Below, in pieces: positions 10,717-29,578 of a stretch of 64,000 nt of DNA. Source of the DNA: Oreohelix idahoensis (Eukaryota; Mollusca; Gastropoda; Stylommatophora; Oreohelicidae); the NCBI GenBank assembly GCA_024509875.1, contig JAMPIV010019869.1, positions 248,001-312,000 of the forward strand. Direction: 5' to 3'. The notes below the pieces were generated by a model that saw only the letters and a list, made by a program, of their open reading frames with translations, searched no databases and was not told the origin of the DNA. The translations under genes and the position numbers were made by a program. Positions within the stretch are counted from its first letter, which is position 1. The number at the start of each line of letters is the position of its first letter.

Positions 10717-13332
10717 AGGAATTATATCATCATCAACATCATTGTCGTATATTCTTAGATAGGTTAGAAAATAGTTATGGTCCCGTCTGAGCAGAGGTAA
10801 TAGTGGTAAATAGGTGAGAATAAAGGTGTATAAATAGATTTCCCGAGTGAATAGTAAAGGAGAAAAAGTTGTCTCTGGACTGAAGTTTCTCTAGTCCAGC
10901 CTATCTATACGACTATATTGTAGTGTAAGACACTCTTCCAACCCTTATCTCTATAAAGATGTGTTTAACTAGACACATCCACACACAATTATGTGACAAC
11001 AAGACACACAAAACGTGAAAAACTATAGTTAATTGGGTATTGTGGGTTAATTGTTGGTCTGACCATGTAAGTTCCTTTTGTTCTTTATTATCATTAAACT
11101 TTTTACAACATCAAACATATAGAGAAATCAAATAAATCAAGTTTACAGATATATGAAAATAACCGAATAAGTGCCCTCCCCTTATTGAGAAAGGATCCCA
11201 AAAGAAGTTAATAACCCAAAGGTCAAAGATAAAAACTACGTTTCAGAATAGACTACGAAGAACACGTTCCCCACTAAATTTCTACTCAGTAAAATACCCA
11301 GTTTAGCGAAAATAAAAAAAAGAAGTTAGTACAATGATTGTAACAAAGGTAAATATTCACTCTCTCTATTTCTCACTCTGTCATATGTGGCCACAAACAC
11401 TCTTGCTTACCTAATCGGGTGTTGGTATCCCTTGAAAAACTACAATAGTCTGAACCTGTACTGTCTGGTGGGTTGCCCAAATATGGCCCCAGTCCAGCCT
11501 TAATATCGATTAATAATTACAAGGTGGACGCCAAATTTGGTGGTTTAATTTTCCTGGATGAATCCTGTGTCACCGCAAATAGTTACTGAAGCAAGACGTT
11601 CTCGGGACGTTCACAGTTGCAAAAGGAGAAAAGTAATTCTTGTATTGTCAAGCATCTGGTTGCTAAGACAAATATTACAATATGTAAAAACTGATAATAA
11701 TGGTAAGTCCTATTGGCTGGCTCTTATGGTGAGTGCCGATTTTGAAACAGCGTAGTTTTCTGGATCACTCCGTTGCTACGGCTGTCAAACGTCAGGAATA
11801 TATGTTCTTTCATATGCCCAATGGGCTGGAAAAATGGGATAAGTAATTCTGGGTAATGTACCGTCCAGTTACGATTAATCTTACTGTTTCTATCTCCCAC
11901 TCTGCATAAAGAAAGAGGACCGAACAGGTCCAACAATCGAAGACCCAAAATAATAATAATGGTACTGGTAATGTTAGACCGCTGGCCGCTGGTTTTGATC
12001 ATGTGCTAGATAAGGAAGAAAAGAACATTTTAAAAAACTGCTACTATCCTATCCACCCGTAAGATTTCCGCCATGGCATGTCGCGAAAAATGGTATGTGC
12101 CCTCCCCCATTATTGCCCGCGAGAAAATGCACAGCGCACAAAGTCAATTATTATTTACTTTATCCATACGCGCACTTTAACAAAAATCGCCTGTCACTAC
12201 TAGCTATTTGTCGGCGTCTATTGTTTAGTCACATAACATTAACTCTAGTCACTTATTTAATTTCACACAATGAAATATAATGCGAATTCTATTCGGTTAC
12301 TCATCCGTCACACTTAATAATCTCAATCAGCTAAGCCGTATCTCCTTGTGTAAGAAAAATGGGGTGTTTGAAATTACATTACTCTGAACGACTGGCAAGA
12401 AATATCTATGCGTTAGGTTATTTCACTAGTTTTAAACGCTAGGGAATTATAGTGAATAAAACTGGTAAACCTAACGCATTTTAACACTTAAGCACAAATT
12501 CTATTACCACAAATCAGAAAATGAAATCTCCACGGGACAAATTTAACACATTTAGCGAAGAATGGTTCTAGTCCGGCGTGATTAGATTCTCCAAGAATTT
12601 CTGAGCGACTCTAATAACTGAATTTGAGGGAGCGCGGTATATATACAGATCATGGAGTTATCATCACCAGAAGGCGTTACAATTCACACCTTCTGTATAG
12701 TAGTGGAATCAGGAACTGCGTTTCCCGGATCAAAGGTTTGTTCGTTCATTCTACTCAGCGATGCTGACCGACATCAGATGATTTTGCCATGCACGGGCCT
12801 CTCTTAGATTATGTCCCCTTGCGCAGATCAAACATTACGCCCCCCCCCCCCCCCGAAACGTGCGAACATCAAAGGTGAGCGGGAAAATATTATCGCCCCT
12901 TTGTCTCTCTTCAAACAATCCGTTATTTCTACGCGCATCCGTCTAATGACCGATAATTGGCAAATCAGCTCGCGTGAGAAGCTCAGATAAACAAACGCGA
13001 TTCGCTCCCTTGTTAAACTGGCAGATTTGCAAAAGTTGGTAAACAACTCTGTTGTTATGTTCCAGAAAAAAGGCGTGGATTCAAAGGTGAGTCATACAAA
13101 CAGAAAATTGCGTGGTTTGGCTAAGCCGATGGTAGACACTAAATGGGAAAGCAAAGGCTGTCAGATTACTGTATCAATATTTCCGTTCCACGTCACAATC
13201 ATCATCATCATGGTGCATTGACCATAAGTCAATATAAGTTTGACTGCACCAATGAAGTTTAAATGGACACGTAGTGGAACGATCAGAGCGTAAATATTTC
13301 CCGTCATGCTTCGGCGTTTTACTAGCTCGCGC
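10717..13332. other. No gene recognised
   Basis: About 2.6 kb with no convincing reading frame. Contains a C-tract at 12840-12854 and otherwise unremarkable AT-rich sequence. First exons of a host gene cannot be excluded, but nothing supports one. Confidence 0.5.
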
Positions 13333-13481
<149 letters not shown>

Positions 13482-13531
13482 GCGTGTATAATGGTAAAAT
13501 ACTAGCGTCTTTTAATTTCTTCTATGACTAG

Positions 13532-13585
13532 CCCCCCCCTTCTTCCCCCCCCCCCCCAACAATTAGTAGAAAAGGGGGGGGGGGC
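13532..13585. repeat. C-tracts facing a G-tract
   Basis: Two C-runs (13532-13538 and about 13543-13557) are followed about 20 bp later by a run of about 12 G (13574-13585), so the strand can fold back into a C:G stem. It directly abuts the SINE to its right. Confidence 0.85.
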
Positions 13586-13840
13586 ATGGTAAAGGATCCT
13601 GTTACACGCCCATTGACGAATATTGGGAATATGGTGAGGCCCATATTTTCTCGACCATCGGCACACTAGGGGTGATGTGGTCAGCATCACGCTGGCCTCC
13701 TTAACCTTCCCAGAGTTGCTCTTGTACCCAATTCATGAGGCTCGGTCGACCCCAGAGCCGCTTGCGGTCTAAAAAAATCCCATCGAACCATGGACCGCCG
13801 AGCTAAGAAGCCAGTGCACTAACAACTGTGCTACCGCGGT
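13586..13840 (-). repeat. tRNA-headed SINE, longer copy
   Basis: Reverse complement of the element at 9391-9640, with a more complete head: on the minus strand it starts near 13840 with 'gcggtagcac' (A-box-like), then 'ggttcgat' (B-box-like) and the shared body. Ends at 'aaggatcctgttacacgcc' on the plus strand. The 'gtcgacc' and 'gtgatgtggtcagc' blocks match the first copy with only scattered differences. Confidence 0.8.
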
Positions 13841-14709
13841 TCAGTAGAATGAAACTTAATACATATTTTCTATGTTTTTTTTTTTTTTTTTTTTGTATTC
13901 ATAAACAAAGACTATTCCTTTACGCATGCGTAAACATGTTTACCAGTTCGCATTCGCGTCTTTTTATTTTAATTTTTTTATACACAACTTACCTGCGGAA
14001 AACAGGAAGTGAAACTTGATAGGTCATACTCACACAAGCAACCACAAAGATGTAAAATGTTTTAATGTGAGGAAAAAGGAAAGCGAGAAAGTCAACAAAT
14101 GCATGGGGATTAAGGAAAATGAAAATCTGTGTTTACACAGGGTAAATAAAAATAGGCATTTAGCTGGAATAACAAGCTTAATTAATATCACATAAATCAA
14201 ATGTGTAATATCAAAACATGTTAAAAGTGCAATATAAACATAACTTCGTTGCTATCAACAAATAAATTAATAATTTAATCCTGATGTAATAATAAATTTT
14301 AATTATACAAGGAAGTACTAACTGTGTTAAGAGAAAGGTGTTCTGACGCCGGCCGAGTGGATATCCCAAAACACTTGAAAAAAGTGCACAAAGTCAAAAT
14401 CGTAACGATTTAACTAAGTAGTAGATGTCTGTGGACAGTGGTGTGGTTATGAGGTTTTTGTACCGGTAAGACAGAAAGAAGGAGATAAAGACAGAAAGAA
14501 AGAAAGTAGGAGTCAGAAGAGAAGAAAAGTAAATATTTTAAATTGAGATAAGGACCAGGTACAGAATTCAGCTCGTTGGAAGATTATTGTAGATTTCAAA
14601 TAACTCGTCAAGATCAAAACAGAAATAGATATGCACCTGAAGAATATGTGAAAACATACCTTTCTTATTTCTCCTACTGACTAACATATACAAGTATAAA
14701 ACCTGCTAG
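13841..14709. other. No gene recognised
   Basis: AT-rich sequence with an 18-base T-run near 13876 and a GA-rich patch at about 14470-14530. No recognisable coding content. Confidence 0.5.
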
Positions 14710-20423
<5,714 letters not shown>

Positions 20424-20519
<96 letters not shown>

Positions 20520-20524
20520 TATAT
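20424..20524. repeat. (AT)n microsatellite, about 100 bp
   Basis: AT dinucleotides ending in 'attaatatata'. Confidence 0.97.
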
Positions 20525-20714
20525 AGTTTATAGACTGTCTGAATCCTCTGGATCTGTTGTAGAAGATAGGCGGAGAGAGAGAAGATTCTCGCTTTCCGGG
20601 ACAGCCTCTATAAATTTCTACCATCTCACTCGTGGAAGTCTATTTCTACTATTATTTCTCACTGTGGCTATCACTCATTCTAATCTATTCAGAAGGGACC
20701 AGCCCAAGTCTTAA

Positions 20715-22135
20715 TTCCCCTATCAAAAATCTACGACAGAGTGGAACAAAGGAATAATTGTCAAATTGCCCAAGAAGGGAGATCTTGCAGACTGCAATAA
20801 TTGGAGAGGAATCACTCTTCTCTCAGTTCCCAGCAAAATACTAGGCAGGATAATTATACAGAGAATTTCAAAAGCAGTAGACCACAAACTGAGGAAAGAA
20901 CAAGCAGGATTTAGAAAGAACAGAAGATGTGTAGATCATATATTCACTCTCAGGAACATTATAGAGCAGTGCTCAGAATGGCAAAGACAGCTGTACATTA
21001 ATTTCGTTGATTTTGAAAAGGCTTTTGACAGCATACATAGGGACAGTTTATGGAAAATACTGAGGGCTTATGAAATTCCAAGCTGCATAGAGTCAATCAT
21101 AAAAAGTCTCTATGCCAACTTTACGTGTAGTGTTGGGCAGAGCAACTTAACCTTTGAGGTGAAGACAGGAGTACGACAGGGATGTCCCTTATCAACCACT
21201 CTATTTTTAACAGTCATAGATTGGGTGATGCGCCAGACAACAGAGGGCAGTCCAAGAGGAATAAGATGGACTACATTTTCTACATTGGAAGATCTGGAAT
21301 ATGCAGATGACATTGCACTACTAGCACATTCACATCAACACATCCAGGAAAAAACAGATAGACTTAATAAGTTTAGCCAGCAGGTGGGCTTGAACATCAA
21401 TTTAAAGAAGTCAGAGGACATGACGCTCAATGTGAGCAACCCTGAGCCCATATCAGTAAGGAATCAGCAACTGGTACAGACAGACACCTTCACATACCTA
21501 GGATGCATAGTAACACCAGACAGCGGGGCAGGCAAAGACATCAACATCAGAATGAATAAGGCAAGAACAGCCTTTTTTAGCCTAAACAACATCTGAAAGT
21601 CCTCTCAATACAGCACAAGCACAAAATTAAGATTATATCAGAGCTGTGTGCTTTCTGTGCTTCTCTATGGTGCGGAATGCTGGAGAGTTACAGAGAAGGA
21701 AATATCGAAATTGTCCTCTTTTCACACAACATGCCTAAGAAAAATTCACCGAATCTTTTGGCCGAATACCATCACCAACCAAGATCTGCTTACTCGGAGC
21801 AAGCAAGAGGACATGCACACCATCATAGCTGGCAGACGCTGGAGCTGGTGTGGCCATGTCCTCAGAAGAGACCCCGATGCCATCACAAGAACAGCTATGC
21901 TTTGGACCCCGGAAGGAAAACATAAGAGAGGCCGACCAAAAAACAACCTGGCGGAATACTGTGGAGGCTGGGATGCAAAGAATGAACCAGAGTTGGGGCA
22001 CTGTACGAAGGGTGGCCGCCGACGGAGCACAGTGGAATCAATTTGTTATTGCCCTACAAGACGCCACGAGGCGTGATGGCCACTGACTGCTTTGACGGTC
22101 GGCGGCTAAGGATCAAAGAAGACAATATATTCCAA
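20715..22135 (+). pseudogene. APE-type LINE, reverse transcriptase to 3' end
   Basis: Open from about 20735 with reverse transcriptase blocks: 'ADCNNWRGITLLS', 'EQAGFRKNRRCVDH', 'FVDFEKAFDS', 'GVRQGCPLS' and the catalytic 'YADDIALL' near 21297. A thumb region ('FTYLGCIVTPD') follows. A TGA at 21594 stands where a tryptophan is expected and splits the frame; the C-terminal part ('RRWSWCGHVLRRDP', 'KRGRPKNN') continues from 21648 with a further frame change near 21950. The C-terminus and a 3' end in 'ggtcggcggctaagga' suggest an RTE-like element; clade is tentative. No endonuclease is present, so it is 5'-truncated. The same 3' end recurs at 26965-27172. Confidence 0.88.
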
Positions 22136-22248
22136 CTGTCCTGTCTTTGTTTTAAAACATGCCAACGAAAGTGGATTGCTTCCGTCTAACATGGACAATA
22201 TGCGTTTCTTTGCTAACTGTTCTTTCAGAACATCCTCATAAAAATAAT

Positions 22249-22249
22249 A

Positions 22250-22281
<32 letters not shown>

Positions 22282-22282
22282 G
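22249..22282. repeat. (AAT)n microsatellite
   Basis: About 11 AAT units. It begins about 115 bp after the recognisable LINE 3' end, so whether it is that LINE's tail is uncertain. Confidence 0.85.
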
Positions 22283-22299
22283 CCCCTTCAGTTATAACT

Positions 22300-23230
22300 G
22301 ACTATGGGAATGCGCCCTCGAGGTGACAGCTCTCAGCTGCTTATTTTCCTAGTGTTTTTTTCGACGTTTTCTTCTCTCTTCTGATTGTTGTGAGAGCTTC
22401 TTTTCTTCCAATCTGAGGCGGTGCCATAGATAGCATGGCCACTTAATACGATTAGCAGCTTCATCCTCCTAGGTTGCTGGATGTATGTCCAGTGCCATCA
22501 CGTCTCTCTTGCACACATCTTTGAATCTCAGCTGCGGTCGTCCAACTGTTCTTTTGCCATCTGCCAGTTATACGAAAAGATATCTTTCCTGATGCGACCA
22601 TCTTCCATGCGGCGGACATGGCCAAGCCAGCGTAGTCTGCGCTGTCTAAGCAGTGTATACATGCTTGCATGTAATGAACATCCATATTACTCATTATATC
22701 ATTCTTTTGCACGAAACAGAGATCAACTTGTCTGTTTAAGTTACGAGAATACAAGAAAACTTTAGTCAATTTAAGACAGGCATAGGTTTGCCTCATGAGG
22801 ACAGCACCATTGATCTTGTGATTAGTCTCTTTATGCCCTTCCATCTTGTCTAGAAGAGTCACAGGATATTTATCTTATAATTCTCAATTTCTGTTGCCAC
22901 CCGTGCAGTTTCCTCGTGTTCGTTGAAAGTAAGAACATTCCATTTGCCAGATCTGGAGATTTTCATAGAAGGAAAGCGATGAGTCAACGACCAAGACTCC
23001 TTTCTGCTTTCTTTTTGTTGCGTTATAAACCTCCTTATCAGAGGACCTTCTTCTGTCTTGGATGGTTGAATTGACTTGTTTTCACTGGTTGACCTGTCCA
23101 TAATGTTTGTTGAAATTGTTGTTGTTTAACATTTTTTACAGTATGGGGTAACCGGTTCCAAGCCCAATCCTCCTTAGTCGTTTTTTTCGACAGGCAGGAA
23201 AGAGAAGGTGTTACTATTCTTTGCTACCCT
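22300..23230 (-). pseudogene. LINE, internally deleted: leader, endonuclease start, C-terminus
   Basis: Reading leftwards from about 23225, the leader ('acgactaaggaggattggg') matches the leader of the LINE at 39403. The start of an APE-type endonuclease follows (23101-22859: 'KTEEGPLIRRF' and 'SRSGKWNVLTF'). The sequence then jumps to a LINE C-terminus at 22680-22300 ('RRLRWLGHVRRMEDGRI' in one frame). Most of the endonuclease and the entire reverse transcriptase are missing. It could be one deleted copy or two adjacent fragments. Confidence 0.7.
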
Positions 23231-23239
23231 TTAAGACCC

Positions 23240-24447
23240 CGGTAACATACGGATGATATCAAACTAAGAATACGAAAGCCTAAGGGAGCTGTCGTTATAT
23301 TGGGAAATATATGAAGATCAAAATATTTCAAGTCCAACACAAAAATCAAAATCTTCAATTCAAATATCAAGTCAGTTCTATTGATGGTTTTGAAACATGG
23401 AAGACAATAAAAATGGCAACCAACAATCTACAGATATTCATAAATGGGTGTTTGCGTATAATAAAATGATTGAAGTCAGACCACTAATGTGGAACTGATG
23501 ACAAGAATCAGGCAAGTGGAAGAGGAACATAAGATGAGAAGTCAGACCACAAATGTGGAACTGATGACAAGAATCAGGCAAGTGGAAGAGGAACATAAGA
23601 TGAGAAGTCAGACCACTAATGTGGAACTGATGACAAGAATCAGGCAAGTGGAAGAGGAACATAAGATGAGAAGTCAGACCACTAATGTGGAACTGATGAC
23701 AAGAATCAGGCAAGTGGAAGAGGAACATAAGATGAGAAGTCAGACCACTAATGTGGAACTGATGACAAGAATCAGGCAAGTGGAAGAGGAACATAAGATG
23801 AGAAGTCAGACCACTAATGTGGAACTGATGACAAGAATCAGGCAAGTGGAAGAGGAACATAAGATGAGAAGTCAGACCACTAATGTGGAACTGATGACAA
23901 GAATCAGGCAAGTGGAAGAGGAACATAAGATGAGAAGTCAGACCACTAATGTGGAACTGATGACAAGAATCAGGCAAGTGGAAGAGGAACATAAGATGAC
24001 AAGTCAGACCACTAATGTGGAACTGATGACAAGAATCAGGCAAGTGGAAGAGGAACATAAGATGACAAGTCAGACCACTAATGTGGAACTGATGACATGA
24101 ATCAGGCAAGTGGAAGAGGAACATAAGATGAGAAGTCAGACCACTAATGTGGAACTGATGACATGAATCAGGCAAGTGGGAGAGGAACATAAGATGAGAA
24201 GAAGACGCTGGAGGTAAATAGGACACACATTGAGAAAACACCCTGATAGCATTACCAGGCAGTCCTTGTTCTGACCTCCCTAGTGTAAGAGGGGTATAGG
24301 GAGACCAAAGAGCACACGGAGAAGAGAACTGGAGACAAATGTCAAGGGTATGAAGAAGTCATAGAAAGACCTTGAGCTGATTGGACAGGATCAGAGGACC
24401 TGGCATAAGGCCTCTGCTGCTTGGTGAGCCGAATTAATATGATGATG
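23240..24447 (+). pseudogene. LINE 3' region containing an internal 66-bp tandem array
   Basis: 23240-23474 aligns with the thumb and C-terminal region of the LINE at 39403 (for example 'gatatcaaactaagaatacg' and 'ttcataaatgggtgtttgcg'). The array at 23475-24200 follows, then the normal continuation ('agaagacgctgg', 'cattgagaaaacaccctg', 'agaagagaactgga') to a 3' end at 'ttggtgagccg' and an ATG-repeat tail near 24440. The flanks on both sides are collinear with the LINE, so the array grew in place. Confidence 0.85.
23475..24200. repeat. 66-bp LINE-derived minisatellite, 11 copies
   Basis: Eleven units of exactly 66 bp, starting at 23475 and every 66 bp to 24135, each beginning 'gtcagaccac'. 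Units are nearly identical; variants include 'acaaatg' in unit 2, 'gatgaca' for 'gatgaga' at two unit ends, and 'acatgaatc' in the last two. Because 66 is divisible by three, the array stays open for about 200 codons forward (unit 'TNVELMTRIRQVEEEHKMRS') and about 267 codons in reverse. The forward unit derives from the LINE C-terminal segment 'TNVELMTRTKQVPVEQELR' seen at 41588. Confidence 0.95.
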
Positions 24448-24449
24448 AT

Positions 24450-25015
24450 TTATTTGATGATATATACTACAAGGTCGCCCAAATGAAATTCACTTTTATT
24501 TTTTCAATGCACTCTTGCTGTGAAACGTCCGGGGTGGGGGAGGGGGGGGGGGGGAGAAACGTTTTTTGGGGGAGCCAAATGTGTGGAGAGATCTGACGTG
24601 AGCCCATGTAGTTGATTGATTTCTGTGATGTTGTCTATCCATCTATCTCTTTGTCTTCGCCTTGCCGCAAAACCAGATATTTTACCGTTGTAGCTGCCTA
24701 GGGGTTATTTATCGGGCTACACTCTCATGAGATGGCCAACCAGTGGCGGGTTCAGGTTGTGCGAAATCCTAGACACGCGTGAACTTGCGAGGCCCTTTTA
24801 ACATAAATTCCTGTTCTATCGACAAGTATATATTTGTCCGCGAGGCCCTTAAAAGCGCGAAGTCCTAAATGTATAGGTTGCATATACATAAAACGACCAC
24901 TGAGCCAAACCATTGAGTTTTCTGTCTCTTTACTTGGTGCTGGATGCAACTCCTAACATTTTTCTGATGTAGTCATTTCTCATTTTGCCATTCCTGGCAT
25001 TACTTATGGTTCTTG
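24450..25015. other. No gene recognised
   Basis: Contains a G-tract at about 24537-24555 and an imperfect internal repeat ('gcgaggccctt' at about 24787 and 24840). No coding content recognised. Confidence 0.5.
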
Positions 25016-25016
25016 T

Positions 25017-25215
25017 TAAGAATTTCATCTCACACGATGTGATTTTCATCTCACGCGACGTAATTTTCATCTTAAACGGTGTCATTTTCAGCTCACACGA
25101 TATGATTTTCATCTCAAACAATGTGATTCTCATCTCACACGATTTAATTTTCATCTCACACGATGTAATTTTTATCACTCAAAATGTGATTTTCACCTCA
25201 CACGATGTTATTTTT
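25017..25215. repeat. 21-bp minisatellite, about 9 copies
   Basis: Degenerate tandem units around 'gattttcatctcacacgatgt', 21 bp each. The period is a multiple of three, so short open frames on both strands are artefacts of the repeat. Confidence 0.9.
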
Positions 25216-26063
<848 letters not shown>

Positions 26064-26460
26064 GTGACGTATTCTTTCCAGAACGTTGTCTCCATTACAG
26101 CTGCTCTGAACGCATCAAGATTCTGGGCAAGTCGACCTGCATCAACCAAAGACAAGTTCAGACTCTCTGTGATGTCCTGGGTCCACCGTCGTCTAGGTCG
26201 ACCCCTTCCCCTTTTTCCAGGGACCATGCCTTCCATCACTGTTTTTTCCAGACTATTATGTCTTTTTATATGACCGAAAAATTTCAGCTTCCTTATTGCG
26301 ATGGTATTTAGGAGCCAATGTTCCTGTACGTTTAGTGAGTGCAGTACTTCTCTGTTGGTCTTTTTTTCTGTCCAGGGTATTCTCAACATCCTTCTGTAGC
26401 ATTTCATTTCGAATGATGTAATCTTTTTTGCAACTGTTTTATTGAGTGTCCAAGTCTCGC
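26064..26460 (-). pseudogene. LINE C-terminal fragment
   Basis: An open frame of 115 codons from 26407 leftwards shows the conserved C-terminus of an endonuclease/reverse-transcriptase LINE: 'CYRRMLRIPWTEKKTNREVL', 'RKLKFFGHIKRH', 'GKRGRGRPRRRW' and a final 'AVMETTFW'. It ends at an ATG-repeat tail. The sequence right of 26407 continues the LINE in other frames ('ctcgcagttt'). Family resembles the degraded fragment at 57610-58035. Confidence 0.85.
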
Positions 26461-26964
26461 AGTTTTAAACAGAACTTTCTCATTTCGGTGAGACATCGAC
26501 CCATTCAACCGAGACACACGGATAACGCCTGTTATATTAGGACATGTCTAAATAAAGATCTTTCGTTTTGGTGAATTGTTTAGCTTTAAGCTAGTATATT
26601 TTTTTAAGTGCCAAAAATAAAAATAAAACTTAAATATTGCCTTACTTTGGCGAGGCGCACTCCCTTTGAGACTGGAACATGTACAATTATAGAAGACCCT
26701 TCGGTCCAGCAATGTGATAAAGACCCTCTTCTGTTACAAAAGATATTGCAGTCTGTTTCAGTTATGAAGCGCCTAGCCTTCGAAATACTATATGATATTT
26801 GGTAAATAAACAGAATCTGCTTTGTAAAATGTAATTAAATTTGATATAAAAAGTAATAATAACTTTTAATTTCTGCATCAAAGTAATTTTTATTTTATTT
26901 TCGCATAAAGCATTAGTGTCTGTTTAAATAATTTAAATTGCTATGTAAAATAAAGCACAACGGG
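26461..26964. other. No gene recognised
   Basis: AT-rich. One 65-codon open frame (26608-26805) has no recognisable content. Confidence 0.45.
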
Positions 26965-27172
26965 CTGATCACCCGTTTGCCAGTCACTTCGATTACGGAA
27001 ACAACAGCAAATGGGTTGATTTGCCGTTGCCCTAAAGACGCCACTAGGCGTGATGGGAAACAATGGCAAAGAAAACCTATCTGCTGTTGCCCCAAGACGC
27101 CACTAGGCGTAATGGCCACTGACTGCTTTGACGGTCGGTGGCTAAGGACGGAAGAAGAAGAAGAAGATGTAA
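26965..27172 (+). repeat. LINE 3' end with (GAA)n tail
   Basis: Matches the 3' end of the LINE at 20715-22135: 'aatggccactgactgctttgac' differs by a base from 'atggccactgactgctttgac' there, followed by 'ggtcggtggctaagga', and ends in a GAA-repeat tail at about 27156. A 'gacgccactaggcgt' block is present twice (about 27038 and 27098), a short internal duplication. Confidence 0.75.
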
Positions 27173-27320
27173 AATAAAGAAACGTAGAGTTGTAAATTAC
27201 GACATTTTAATAATAATTTTTACCATTTTGATTGTTTCCATTGATTCCTAATTTTACCATTTGGATTGCTTCCCTTGATTCAGATAGACACTGTTTACTG
27301 ACCTGTTTTTACGCATAGAA
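27173..27320. other. AT-rich spacer
   Basis: No recognisable content other than a short repeat of 'ttttaccatttggattg' near 27230 and 27255. Confidence 0.4.
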
Positions 27321-27900
27321 AATATCGGTAGAAACCAAATTATGTTACCTAGACATGTTCTAAATTTTAGTACTAAGCGGAGACGAAGGTTTATTTTTTA
27401 AAAGTTTTGAAGCACGGACACATACGTGAAAACGAATGAATGCATAAATCTGCTTTGTCAATCAAAATAAACATACATTCAAATGAATTGAATACATATT
27501 TGACAAAAAAGCCACCAGCTTATTTTGTTTTCTTTTTAACCAAAGCAGTAGAAACCAAATTATGTGACCTGGCAACCTGTGAAAAAATTACTTACATTTA
27601 AACGGTCCTTCAACGATCATAGCTATCTAATAATCTTGTTTTCTGCAAGAATTAAAGATGTTACTATAAAAATAACTTAAAAATAATTGCAACGAGAAAA
27701 AAGCGACTACCGAGTGAATTTGGTTTTTACATATGTTGATACAGTTAATTAAACAACCAGGCATTTTCTAAATTTTAATACTAAGCGGGGACGAAGGTTT
27801 ATAAAAAAAATTCTGAAGCACCGACATACCATACGTGAAAGCGAATGAATGCATGAGTCTGCTTTTTCAATCAAAATAAATATACATTCAAATTTTGACC
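27320..27900. repeat. Diverged direct duplication, spacing about 415 bp
   Basis: 'tctaaattttagtactaagcg' near 27359 recurs with changes near 27768. Both are followed by 'gacgaaggttta', 'gaagcac', 'cgaatgaatgcat' and 'caatcaaaataaa'. A second shared block, 'tagaaaccaaattatgt', occurs near 27333 and 27549. This looks like a tandem duplication or two copies of one unnamed repeat. Confidence 0.7.
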
Positions 27901-28389
27901 ACGCATTTTAAAAATGATGTAAAAAACATAGTACCATGTAACATTTTCATCAAGATTAAACACGGACAGTGGATGGTCATGCTCAGAGAACCTTCATTGG
28001 TTTTAATATATGTATCGATACAGCTCCGATCCAGTTAGAAACCGCTTGGCCAAATGAGTGCCATTAAAATTACATAGTTAAAGAACGTCCCTTGATATTT
28101 ATTGGATATGTATTTATTTCATTATGGCCCCTGAGAAATAAATGGCTTCTATACATTTCTTACGAAAAACTGTAATTAATTATAATGTCCTAATTACAAT
28201 ACTTAAGTATAAAATAACTGCATGGCGTACCCCGGCGGTAACTAAAGAGCCTGTCTGCCAAAATTCATCAAGAAATAATAAGGCATGCGGATTTGTATTA
28301 AGAACATACAAATATACTTTGCCTTTTATTTATTTAGATCAAATTTATATTCACACAGGTATATTATTAATTTATCTATAGGTATAAGT
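27901..28389. other. No gene recognised
   Basis: AT-rich; nothing recognised. Confidence 0.45.
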
Positions 28390-29578
28390 TTTATCTATTC
28401 TCAGGTGAAAGATATAACTTTCTACCGATACCACATCTACTGTTTACTTATATCATATTAGATTCCTGTACTTATCAGATTTGCGTTCTATATGTATGAT
28501 AGTTCCTTTCTTCATAGGTATCAGATTTTTTTTTTACGTGTTAACATTTATCTTTCTAAAGGTATTATAGCCATCTTTCTAATGGTATTTGATTTATTTT
28601 TCTAAAGGTAAACATTGATCTTTCTTTATGTATAAGATCTATCTCTCTGCAGACATTATGTACTCTTTCTACATGTGTCAGATTGATCTTTCTTTCCATA
28701 GACATCAGTTTCTTTCTATCGGTATCAGATTATCTTTCAACAGGCATTATATTTTCTCTAAACAGATACCTATTTTTCCTTTAACATATATCACTTTGTT
28801 TTTCTATAGGTAGCATATTATCTGTCACCAGATATAAGGTAATCTTTCAAGAGGTATCACATTTTCTTTCAACAGATATAAAGTATTCTTTCAACAGATA
28901 TCATATTTTCTTTCAACAGATATAAGGTATTCTTTCAACATGTGTCATATTTTCTTTCAACAGATATAAGGTATTTTTTCAACAGATATCATATTTTCTT
29001 TGTTGAAACATCACAGAAAAAACGCTGAAAGGTATTCTTTCAACAGATATAAGGAATTCTTTCAACAGATATAAGTATTCTGTCAACAGATATCATATTT
29101 TCTTTCAACAGATATAAGGTATTCTTTCAACAGATATAAGGTATTCTTTCAACAGATATAAGTATTCTTTCAACAGATATCATATTTTCTTTCAAATATC
29201 TAAGGTGTTCTTTCAACAGGTATCATATTTTCTTGCAACAGGTATCGTACTTTTTTCAATAGATATAAGGTATTCTTTCAACATGTGTCATATCTTCTTT
29301 CAGCAGATATAAGGCATTCTTTCAACAGATATAAGGTATTCTTTCAACATATGTCAAGATTTTCTTTCAACAGATATAAGGTATTCTTTCAACAAATATC
29401 ATATTATCTTTCAACAGGTATAAGGTATTCTTTTGACATGTATCATATTTTCTTTCAACAGGTATCATATTGTCTTTCAACAGATATAAGGTATTCTTTC
29501 AACATGTGTCATATTTTCTTTCAACAGATAAAAGGTATTCTTTCAACATGTGTCATGTTTTCTATCAACAGATATAAG
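28390..29578. repeat. Acceptor-like minisatellite, left part
   Basis: Units of about 19-22 bp built on 'ttctttcaacagatataagg', degenerate at the left (28390-28830) and regular from about 28850. Many units read as a pyrimidine tract followed by CAG, and variants with 'caggtataag' resemble splice donors. The array was one block with 39011-39325 before the LTR element inserted. Confidence 0.88.
29574..29578. repeat. Target site duplication ATAAG, left
   Basis: ATAAG directly before the LTR start (TG). The same five bases directly follow the right LTR at 39011-39015. Five bases is the usual duplication size for this class. The motif is part of the minisatellite unit, so a chance match is possible, but the LTR ends define the junctions independently. 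Confidence 0.85.

Noticed and set aside
14340..14420. tRNA-like 'ggccgagtgg' at about 14351
   Set aside because: No matching B box, acceptor stem or anticodon arm could be found downstream.
23438..24241. Long open frames of about 200 (plus) and 267 (minus) codons
   Set aside because: Both are produced by the 66-bp tandem array of LINE origin; the repeat length is a multiple of three and lacks stops.
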